17,856 bases of DNA from Porphyromonadaceae bacterium UBA4262. GTDB lineage: Bacteria; Bacteroidota; Bacteroidia; Bacteroidales; Muribaculaceae. The stretch spans positions 9,840 through 27,695 of the forward strand of contig DGWI01000020.1 in NCBI GenBank assembly GCA_002396085.1, written 5' to 3'. Each line of letters starts with the position of its first letter. Position 1 is the first letter of the stretch. Shown here piece after piece: positions 7,778-13,871 of the stretch. Below the pieces are notes generated by a model. It saw nothing but the letters and a program-made list of their open reading frames with translations, ran no database searches and had not been told where the DNA came from. The position numbers and the translations under genes are program-made.

Positions 7778-8167
7778 TCATGACCCACTTTTTCTGTCGT
7801 AATAACAACAGAAACCAATGGGAATTGCCGAGAATAAAGCATTAGCAAGAAATGCCGTGAAAAACATTAAACTTGTCATTCCATCATCGATAGCATGACG
7901 GATCCAAAATGTAACAAATATCATTAATACTGTATTAACGGCAATGCATATCACTATCATCTTGATTGACAAACTCTTGCAGCAACGCAAGAGGTACAAT
8001 AAGGGAACTCCCATTATTGAATAGGACAACACATAGAACAAAATGAGAATTGGCTCCTCGCTATAAAACTCGATTCCAGCCATCATAAACAATGGATTTA
8101 ACAACATTGCCACAAAAGAGCAACCTAGCATGTATAGCCAGTATTTCAGCAAATGATGTCCAATCAT
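7778..8167 (-). CDS. Small membrane protein of unknown function, four predicted helices
   Basis: I do not recognise this protein. From the ATG at 8167 it has 129 residues; a TTG at 8194 would add nine. Hydrophobic segments at about 8-30, 38-61, 66-89 and 96-120 suggest four transmembrane helices with short loops and a short basic tail (YYDRKSGS). Single charged residues sit at the helix edges, and a CC pair occurs both after helix 2 and after helix 4. No signal peptide or catalytic motif is visible. The coding sequence is clearly AT-richer than its neighbours. It stands alone between the pyrE promoter region and GH125, with no convincing promoter, and exact 19-base repeats lie on both sides, so it may have arrived as a unit. 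The consistent hydrophobic pattern over the whole frame supports real coding, but expression is unproven. Confidence 0.55.
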   Translation of the reverse strand: MIGHHLLKYWLYMLGCSFVAMLLNPLFMMAGIEFYSEEPILILFYVLSYSIMGVPLLYLLRCCKSLSIKMIVICIAVNTVLMIFVTFWIRHAIDDGMTSLMFFTAFLANALFSAIPIGFCCYYDRKSGS

Positions 8168-8206
8168 TGTAATGAACTTAAAAGAATTAGACAAACGCTT
8201 TTGTTC

Positions 8207-8225
8207 TGTGTCTTAAATCTGCGAA
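8207..8225. repeat. 19-base direct repeat, copy 2
   Basis: This is the exact second copy of TGTGTCTTAAATCTGCGAA, 478 bases after the first. It is followed by ATTCGAAAATTCGTGATA (8239-8256). The stretch 8226-8274 between it and the GH125 stop contains no gene and no convincing terminator. Confidence 0.7.
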
Positions 8226-8274
8226 ATAAGATTCTTCAATTCGAAAATTCGTGATAAAAATCAGGACGGAGGGT

Positions 8275-9726
8275 TCAGTTCGGGATGGCGTTGAGGGTGG
8301 CAAGGTGGCCGGTGTTGACAAGGTGCAGGATGAGTTCGCCAAACAGGGTATTCTGCCAGGCAAACCAGCGGCGGGTGTAGTTGTTGGGGTCATCCTTGTG
8401 GAACGACTCGTGCATATAGCCCGTGCCAGCATCGGTGTTCATCAGTGTCTCAATGCACCACTTGATTTCGGCCTCGTCCCGGCTGGTGAACGCCCGCATC
8501 ATGATGCTCATGGGCCAAATCATGTCCTGCCCGATGTGGGGTCCGCCGATGCCCTCGCCTGCAGTGCCTTTGAAGAAATAGGGATTGTCCTCGCTCAGGA
8601 CAAAACGACGGGTGTTCTGATAGATGGGGTCGTCGGCACTGACATCGCCCAGATAGGGCATCGCCAGCAGACTGGGCACGTTGGCATCATCCATCAGGTT
8701 GCGACCACCGAAGCCATCGACCTCAAAGGCATAGATGTCGCCATACTTGGGGTGACGCACCACAGCATACTGCCGCAGGGCCTGCTCAACCTCGCCAGCC
8801 AACGTGGTGCAGCGGTGCGCCAAGTCGGGTCGTACATTGACCTGCGTGAGTATCTGGGCAGCCTTGCGCAATGACGAAACGGCCATGAAGTTGCTGGGCA
8901 CCAGGAACTGAAAGATGGTGGCATCGTCGCTGGGACGGAATGCCGATGCGATGAGCCCAACGGGGCGCACGGGATTGCCATAGCCGCCATTGTTGCGGGT
9001 GTCGGTAGCCACATGGGTCTTGCGCTGGAACTTGTAAGCCCCACGCCCGTTCTTGCGCTGCTGGTCAACAAAGACGGTGAGTATTTTCTCGACCGCCTGC
9101 AGCCAAGTGCTGTCGAAGATGCTGGCATCGCCTGTCATGCACCAGTACTCATAGGCCAGACGCAGCGGGTAGCACAGCGAGTCAATCTCATACTTGCGCT
9201 CGTGCAGTTCGGGCTTCATGTCGGTGAGGTCGCTGCTCCAGTAACTGCCCGTGGGGCCGTCATTGAAGGCGTTGGCGTACGGGTCGAGCACTATCGAGGC
9301 AAACTGACGGCGAATGACACCCTCGATGAGTTGGCGCAACTGCTCGTCGTCACGAGCAAACTGCACGTAGGGCCACACCTGCGCTCCTGAGTCGCGCAAC
9401 CACATGGCGTGGATATCGCCAGTGTAGACGATGGCATCGGGCTTGCCATTGCCATCCAGACGGAAGTGAACGGTGGTATCGAGCGTATTGGGGAAACACT
9501 TGGCAAACATCTCGGCCAACTTCTTGTTGGTGAGCAACTGCTGCACACGCGCAATTTCCTTCTCGATCGACTTGCTCACAAACAGGCGGTCGGCCTCGAC
9601 AACCCGATGGTCGACTGGAGTGGCCTGCTCTTGACTGAATTCTCTATCTATCTGGCCTGCACGGCTCATGGGCATCATTGCAGCAACAGCCACAACGAGC
9701 AAAAGTGTACGTTTGATACTCATCAT
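8275..9726 (-). CDS. GH125 exo-alpha-1,6-mannosidase, exported
   Basis: The product has 483 residues. Residues 1-23 form a signal peptide (basic start, hydrophobic core, probable cut after SRAG or nearby), so it acts in the periplasm or outside. The rest is an (alpha/alpha)6-barrel protein of the GH125 family (formerly DUF1237), metal-independent enzymes that remove alpha-1,6-linked mannose from N-glycan or yeast-mannan cores. Family hallmarks are GDIHAMWLRDSGAQVWPY (about 103-120), DPYANAFND, YEIDSLCYPLR with Asp182 as the likely general acid, DDANVPSLLAMPYLG (346-360), and GYMHESFHKDDPNNYTR with Glu440 as the likely general base. The start is the ATG at 9724-9726, with a second ATG directly after. 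It stands alone: no SusC/SusD pair, GH92 or other mannan enzyme is in the window. A strong promoter lies only about 13 bases upstream of the start. Confidence 0.92.
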   Translation of the reverse strand: MMSIKRTLLLVVAVAAMMPMSRAGQIDREFSQEQATPVDHRVVEADRLFVSKSIEKEIARVQQLLTNKKLAEMFAKCFPNTLDTTVHFRLDGNGKPDAIVYTGDIHAMWLRDSGAQVWPYVQFARDDEQLRQLIEGVIRRQFASIVLDPYANAFNDGPTGSYWSSDLTDMKPELHERKYEIDSLCYPLRLAYEYWCMTGDASIFDSTWLQAVEKILTVFVDQQRKNGRGAYKFQRKTHVATDTRNNGGYGNPVRPVGLIASAFRPSDDATIFQFLVPSNFMAVSSLRKAAQILTQVNVRPDLAHRCTTLAGEVEQALRQYAVVRHPKYGDIYAFEVDGFGGRNLMDDANVPSLLAMPYLGDVSADDPIYQNTRRFVLSEDNPYFFKGTAGEGIGGPHIGQDMIWPMSIMMRAFTSRDEAEIKWCIETLMNTDAGTGYMHESFHKDDPNNYTRRWFAWQNTLFGELILHLVNTGHLATLNAIPN

Positions 9727-9738
9727 TCAGATTTTTTG

Positions 9739-9770
9739 CAAAGTTAGCAAAAGGTTTTGGAATCTACAAA
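9739..9770 (-). promoter_or_regulatory. Bacteroidota-type promoter for the GH125 gene
   Basis: On the minus strand: TTTG (9770-9767), 20-base spacer, TAACTTTG (9746-9739). The -7 box is identical to that of pyrE. Transcription would begin near 9734, leaving a leader of only about 8 bases before the ATG at 9726. The gene-free stretch 9727-10047 otherwise holds the divergent promoter at 10001-10031 and AT-rich sequence in which I see nothing else. Confidence 0.7.
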
Positions 9771-10000
9771 TCGAATCTATCGCCCACAATTCACTGATTA
9801 TACCCAGATTATTGTCCACAGCATGTGATCACATTGTCAAAAATACAATAAGTCGGCCTAAACAAGCAATATCTAGCGCACTATTGGACAAAGCATGGCT
9901 TGTTGTGAACATTACAATAAGTATGGTTGCTGTATCGAGTACAATATTTATTTTGCTGACTTTTAATTAGTTATAAAACCTTAAAAAGAATGGTTTCTGC

Positions 10001-10031
10001 TTGCAAAACTTGCAATTTTGCCCTACATTTG
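10001..10031 (+). promoter_or_regulatory. Promoter of the xylose locus with possible operator
   Basis: TTG at 10001-10003 and TACATTTG at 10024-10031 (TAnnTTTG) are separated by 20 bases. Within this span TTGCAA occurs twice at a 9-base interval (10001-10006, 10010-10015), each copy being its own reverse complement, and GCAAAA (10003-10008) is mirrored by TTTTGC (10016-10021). A protein bound there would cover the spacer between the two promoter boxes, so it is a candidate operator for the NUDIX-type regulator. The promoter call is fairly strong, the operator a guess from symmetry. Confidence 0.6.
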
Positions 10032-10047
10032 CGAAAAAAATAACGCT

Positions 10048-10782
10048 ATGCTATCACAATCTTCTTCACAGATGCCACTGGCAGTGAACCACATCTCGGT
10101 TGACTGCGTTGTGCTGGGCTTTGACGGGGAGAAAGTGCGCGTGCTGTTGATCAAACGCGTGGGCGAAGAGAACGGTCAGGTATTCCATGACATGAAGTTG
10201 CCTGGTGGCTTGATCTTCACCGATGAGAACCTGGATGATGCCGCCCGCCGTGTGCTGCGCGAGTTAACAGGCATCAAGAGCATCAACCTGCTGCAATTCA
10301 AAGCCTACGGCTCAAAGGACCGTACCAAGAATGCCAAGGATGTCCACTGGCTAGAACGTGCCATCCAGATGAAGGTGGACCGCATCGTCACCATCGCCTA
10401 CATCGCCCTGGTGCGCATCAACCGTGGCCTGACCAACAGTAGCGGCGAGAACGAGATCTGCTGGGTGCCGCTCGACGAGGTGAAGACACTGGCCTTCGAC
10501 CACAACATCATTCTGGCCGATGCCATCGATGTCGTGCGCCGCCACGCCGAGGCCGACCCGTCTTACCTGTTTAACCTCCTGCCCCAAAAGTTCACCATCC
10601 TGCAATTGCGCACACTCTATGAGCGTGTCTACGGCAAGCCACAAGATGTGCGTAACTTCCAGAAGAAAGTTAACCAACTTGACTACGTTGTTGCCCTCGA
10701 CGAGCATGAGCAGGGCGTGGCGCATCGTGCCGCACGACTCTACCGCTTCGACCGCAAGTTGTTCAAGCGTGTCCGCCGCTAA
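10048..10782 (+). CDS. NUDIX-fold transcriptional regulator of xylose use (XylR/AraR/NrtR type)
   Basis: The product is 244 residues from the ATG at 10048. The ATG at 10072 is an alternative, and a TTG at 10018 is excluded because the promoter -7 box lies downstream of it. Residues about 10-140 form a NUDIX fold, with LPGG at 51-54 and the Nudix box from Gly54 to Ile76. Against GX5EX7REUXEEXGU, the box keeps Glu60, Arg68 and Glu72 but has Val69 and Leu73 in place of glutamates, so hydrolysis is unlikely. Residues about 165-244 (LLPQKFTILQLRTLYERVYG, DVRNFQKKVNQLDYVVAL) match the winged-helix DNA-binding part of NUDIX regulators such as AraR and NrtR. It sits 97 bases before xylB, as in Bacteroides xylose loci. 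The ligand is probably xylose or an intermediate of its use; repressor or activator cannot be told. Confidence 0.85.
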   Translation: MLSQSSSQMPLAVNHISVDCVVLGFDGEKVRVLLIKRVGEENGQVFHDMKLPGGLIFTDENLDDAARRVLRELTGIKSINLLQFKAYGSKDRTKNAKDVHWLERAIQMKVDRIVTIAYIALVRINRGLTNSSGENEICWVPLDEVKTLAFDHNIILADAIDVVRRHAEADPSYLFNLLPQKFTILQLRTLYERVYGKPQDVRNFQKKVNQLDYVVALDEHEQGVAHRAARLYRFDRKLFKRVRR

Positions 10783-10849
10783 TTTTTTTAGTCGCGCTGG
10801 AGTAGTACCGCCATTACAAGCAACCTGTTGACTAGCATAGCGCAGTCTC

Positions 10850-10872
10850 AATTATTAACTCTCAACTCATTA
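10850..10872. repeat. AT-rich repeat before xylB, inverse orientation
   Basis: TCAATTATTAACTCTCAACT and the following CATTAA resemble the reverse complement of the AATTGAGAATTAAAAATTAA element at the xylB 3' end, so xylB is bracketed by inverted, imperfect copies. The rest of the 97-base gap (10783-10879) shows no good promoter or terminator, so read-through from the regulator is the simplest view. Confidence 0.45.
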
Positions 10873-10879
10873 AAAAAAC

Positions 10880-12367
10880 ATGTATTTACTAGGATATGAT
10901 ATAGGCAGTTCGTCGGTCAAGGCAAGTCTGGTCGATGCACACACGGGACGATGCGTGGCACAAGCCTCCTACCCCGAGAGCGAAGCCCCCATTGCTGCGC
11001 CCCAACGCGGTTGGGCTGAACAAACCCCTGAGGACTGGTGGCGTTACGTCAAGCAAGCCACAGCCCAAGTGCTGTACGACAGCCGCGTGGCCAGCGAGGA
11101 CATTGTGGCTATCGGCATCTCTTATCAGATGCACGGACTGGTGGTGGTCGACCGCGACCAGCAGGTGCTGCGTCCCTCCATCATCTGGTGCGACTCGCGT
11201 GCCGTCGCCCTGGGCGAGGAAGCATTCCATGCCCTGGGCGAAAACTATTGCCTGGAACATCTGCTCAACTCGCCAGGCAACTTCACCGCAGCCAAACTGG
11301 CATGGGTCAAGCGCAACGAGCCTGAAGTGTATGAGCGCATCGACAAGTTCATGCTGCCCGGCGACTACATCGCCATGCGACTTAGTGGCCAGGCAGTCAC
11401 CACCGCCTCGGGACTGTCCGAGGGCATCCTGTGGGACTTTAAGGACAACTGCGTGTCACAATCCCTGCTCGACCACTACGGCATCGACTCCAGCCTGGTG
11501 GCAACAGTCAAGCCCACCTTTGGGATGCAAGGCATCGTCAGTGCCCAAGCGGCAGCCGAGACGGGACTGGCCCAAGGCACACCCATCACCTACCGTGCAG
11601 GTGACCAGCCCAACAACGCCTTGTCGCTCAATGTGTTCAACCCGGGCGAGATAGCCTCGACAGCCGGCACATCGGGCGTTGTCTATGGCGTGCTGGGCGA
11701 GGTGAATCATGACCCCTTGTCGCGCGTCAACCCGTTTGCCCATGTCAACCACACTGCCCAATCGCCACGATTGGGCGTGCTGCTGTGCATCAACGGCACC
11801 GGCATCCTCAACTCGTGGATGCGACGCAATGTGGCTGACGCCAACATGACCTACCCACAGATGAACGATCTGGCCAACACGGCACCCATCGGATGCAACG
11901 GACTGAGCATCATCCCATTTGGCAACGGAGCAGAGCGTATGCTTGAGAATCGCCAACCGGGCTGTTCGATGCATGGCATCGACTTCAACCATCACAGCAA
12001 GGCTCACTTGCTGCGGGCAGCACAAGAGGGCATCGTATTCTCATTCATGTATGGTATCGAAATCATGGAGCACATGGGCATGAAGGTCAACCGCATTCGA
12101 GCCGGACATACCAATATGTTCCTCAGCCCCTTGTTCCGCCAGACCCTCGCCAATGTCACTGACGCACCCATCGAGTTGTACGACACCGATGGCTCGGTGG
12201 GTGCAGCACGCGGTGCAGGCATCGGCGCAGGCATCTACGCCGACCACAACGAGGCTTTTGCCGCCTTGCAACAATTGGCTGTAGTTGAGCCAAATGCTGA
12301 GCAACGGCAGGCCACCCTCGATGCCTACAACCTGTGGAAACAGAGGCTTTCAAGAATTGAGAATTAA
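10880..12367 (+). CDS. xylB: Xylulokinase
   Basis: The product has 495 residues, the normal length for this FGGY-family kinase, which phosphorylates D-xylulose to xylulose 5-phosphate with ATP in the cytoplasm. The N-terminal phosphate-binding loop LGYDIGSSSVKASLVD, the segment QMHGLVVVDRDQ, the catalytic-region AGDQPNNALSLN with Asp242, AGTSGVVYG, and the C-terminal FGGY-type region with LSPLFRQTLANV are all visible. The neighbouring xylose isomerase gene separates it from other FGGY kinases. The start is the ATG at 10880 after a run of A. The last four codons (Arg-Ile-Glu-Asn) and the TAA fall inside an AT-rich intergenic repeat, so the extreme C-terminus may have been replaced by repeat insertion. 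It is probably co-transcribed with the regulator and xylA. Confidence 0.95.
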   Translation: MYLLGYDIGSSSVKASLVDAHTGRCVAQASYPESEAPIAAPQRGWAEQTPEDWWRYVKQATAQVLYDSRVASEDIVAIGISYQMHGLVVVDRDQQVLRPSIIWCDSRAVALGEEAFHALGENYCLEHLLNSPGNFTAAKLAWVKRNEPEVYERIDKFMLPGDYIAMRLSGQAVTTASGLSEGILWDFKDNCVSQSLLDHYGIDSSLVATVKPTFGMQGIVSAQAAAETGLAQGTPITYRAGDQPNNALSLNVFNPGEIASTAGTSGVVYGVLGEVNHDPLSRVNPFAHVNHTAQSPRLGVLLCINGTGILNSWMRRNVADANMTYPQMNDLANTAPIGCNGLSIIPFGNGAERMLENRQPGCSMHGIDFNHHSKAHLLRAAQEGIVFSFMYGIEIMEHMGMKVNRIRAGHTNMFLSPLFRQTLANVTDAPIELYDTDGSVGAARGAGIGAGIYADHNEAFAALQQLAVVEPNAEQRQATLDAYNLWKQRLSRIEN

Positions 12368-12374
12368 AAATTAA
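12353..12374. repeat. AT-rich repeat spanning the xylB stop codon
   Basis: AGAATTGAGAATTAAAAATT belongs to the same low-complexity family as the elements at 6908-6942 and 13751-13864. The xylB TAA (12365-12367) lies inside it. Confidence 0.55.
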
Positions 12375-12410
12375 TCCCAGTTTTCCCAGAAATTCCAGAA
12401 ATCCCAGAAA
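12375..12410. repeat. Four tandem 9-base repeats between xylB and xylA
   Basis: Four contiguous units fill this stretch without gaps: TCCCAGTTT (12375), TCCCAGAAA (12384), TTCCAGAAA (12393) and TCCCAGAAA (12402). They lie in the 69-base gap, 26 bases before the xylA ATG, so they would be in the leader or intercistronic RNA of xylA. No protein frame explains the period. Confidence 0.8.
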
Positions 12411-12436
12411 ACAATAAAACTAAAAATAACAACACT

Positions 12437-13756
12437 ATGGCAACAAAAGAATTTTTCCCCGAGATTGGTAAAATCAAGTTTGAGGGTCGCGACAGCCGCA
12501 ACCCCCTCGCATTCCGATTCTATGACCCCGAAAAGGAGGTCATGGGCAAGAAGATGAAAGATTGGTTCAAGTTTGCGATGGCCTGGTGGCACACGCTGTG
12601 CGCCCAGGGCACCGACCAGTTTGGCGGTGACACCAAGCAATTTCCGTGGAACACTGCCACCGACCCCATCCAGGCAGCCAAGGACAAGGTGGATGCAGGA
12701 TTTGAGTTCATGACCAAGATGGGCATTGAGTACTTCTGCTTCCACGATGTAGACCTCGTTGCCGAGGCCGCTACTGTCGAGGAGTATGAAGCCAACCTCA
12801 AGACTATCGTCGCCTACATTAAGGAGAAACAAGCCCAGACCGGCATCAAGAACCTGTGGGGAACGGCCAATGTGTTCGGCCACAAGCGCTACATGAACGG
12901 TGCCGCCACCAACCCTGACTTTGATGTTGTGGCACGCGCCATCGTACAAATCAAGAACGCCATCGACGCCACCATTGAACTGGGTGGCACAAGTTATGTA
13001 TTCTGGGGCGGTCGCGAGGGCTACATGACCTTGCTCAACACCGACCAGAAACGCGAGAAGGAGCACCTGGCACGCATGCTGACCATGGCACGCGACTATG
13101 CCCGCGCCCGCGGATTCAAGGGGACCTTCCTCATTGAGCCAAAGCCCATGGAACCGACCAAGCATCAGTATGACGTGGACACCGAGACCGTCATCGGCTT
13201 CTTGCGTGCACATGGCCTGGACAAGGACTTCAAGGTCAACATTGAGGTGAACCACGCCACACTGGCCGGTCACACCTTTGAGCACGAACTGGCAGTGGCT
13301 GTTGACAACGGCTTGCTCGGCTCGATCGATGCCAACCGTGGTGACTACCAGAATGGTTGGGATACCGACCAGTTCCCCATCAACCACTATTCCTTGACAC
13401 AAGCAATGTTGCAGATTATCCGCAACGGCGGCTTCATCGACGGTGGCACCAACTTCGATGCCAAGGTGCGACGCAACTCGACCGACCTTGAGGACATCTT
13501 TATCGCCCACATTGCCGCGATGGATGCCATGGCATATGCGCTGGAGAGCGCTGCCGCCATCATCGAGGAGTCGCCCTACTGCCAGATGTTCAAAGACCGC
13601 TACGCGTCGTTTGACTCGGGCATCGGCAAGGACTTTGAGGACGGCAAGTTGACGCTGGAGCAGGCCTACGAGTACGGCAAGCAGGTGGGCGAGCCCAAGC
13701 AGATCAGCGGCAAGCAAGAACTTTACGAGTCAATCATTAATATGTATTCTATTTAA
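12437..13756 (+). CDS. xylA: Xylose isomerase
   Basis: The product has 439 residues, the class II length also seen in E. coli and Bacteroides. It interconverts D-xylose and D-xylulose in the cytoplasm using two divalent metal ions. Visible are the catalytic His103 in FCFHDVDL, YVFWGGREGYMTLLNTDQKREKEHLARML, the metal-binding glutamate/lysine stretch FLIEPKPMEPTKHQYD, the metal-ligand region IEVNHATLAGHTFEHEL, and NRGDYQNGWDTDQFP with its metal-binding aspartates. All key residues appear present, so the enzyme should be active. The start is the ATG at 12437. It sits between xylB and xylE. The opposite strand carries a long open frame (13717-12371), which is an artefact of codon bias. The assignment is secure. 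Confidence 0.98.
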   Translation: MATKEFFPEIGKIKFEGRDSRNPLAFRFYDPEKEVMGKKMKDWFKFAMAWWHTLCAQGTDQFGGDTKQFPWNTATDPIQAAKDKVDAGFEFMTKMGIEYFCFHDVDLVAEAATVEEYEANLKTIVAYIKEKQAQTGIKNLWGTANVFGHKRYMNGAATNPDFDVVARAIVQIKNAIDATIELGGTSYVFWGGREGYMTLLNTDQKREKEHLARMLTMARDYARARGFKGTFLIEPKPMEPTKHQYDVDTETVIGFLRAHGLDKDFKVNIEVNHATLAGHTFEHELAVAVDNGLLGSIDANRGDYQNGWDTDQFPINHYSLTQAMLQIIRNGGFIDGGTNFDAKVRRNSTDLEDIFIAHIAAMDAMAYALESAAAIIEESPYCQMFKDRYASFDSGIGKDFEDGKLTLEQAYEYGKQVGEPKQISGKQELYESIINMYSI

Positions 13757-13864
13757 TTAAGAATTTAGAATTAAGAATTAATAATTGAAAAATGAGTATT
13801 AAGATTGCGTTACGCCGCATCCTTACATTCTTAACACTCTAAATTATTAATTCTTAATTAAACA
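13751..13864. repeat. AT-rich palindromic element between xylA and xylE
   Basis: An 18-base arm, AATTAAGAATTAATAATT (13769-13786), is exactly repeated in inverse orientation at 13842-13859. Inside, GAGTATTAAG (13795-13804) faces CTTAACACTC (13830-13839) with one mismatch. The centre contains the GC-richer GCGTTACGCCGC. The whole folds into one long hairpin of about 90 bases. It nearly fills the gap between the xylA stop and the xylE start and has no coding potential. It looks like a small palindromic intergenic or MITE-like element, perhaps acting as an RNA hairpin that sets xylE levels. Confidence 0.65.
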
Positions 13865-13871
13865 TTTGACT

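Noticed and set aside
10018..10047. TTG start adding ten residues to the NUDIX regulator
   Set aside because: The promoter -7 box at 10024-10031 lies downstream of that codon, so it would not be transcribed.
12371..13717. 448-residue open frame on the minus strand opposite xylA
   Set aside because: It mirrors the codon bias of xylA exactly, is rich in Val/Leu/His/Gly without domain pattern, and the + strand protein is an unmistakable xylose isomerase.
13850..13868. ACATTTG before xylE as a promoter -7 box
   Set aside because: It lacks the TA of TAnnTTTG and lies only a few bases before the ATG; it cannot serve xylE.
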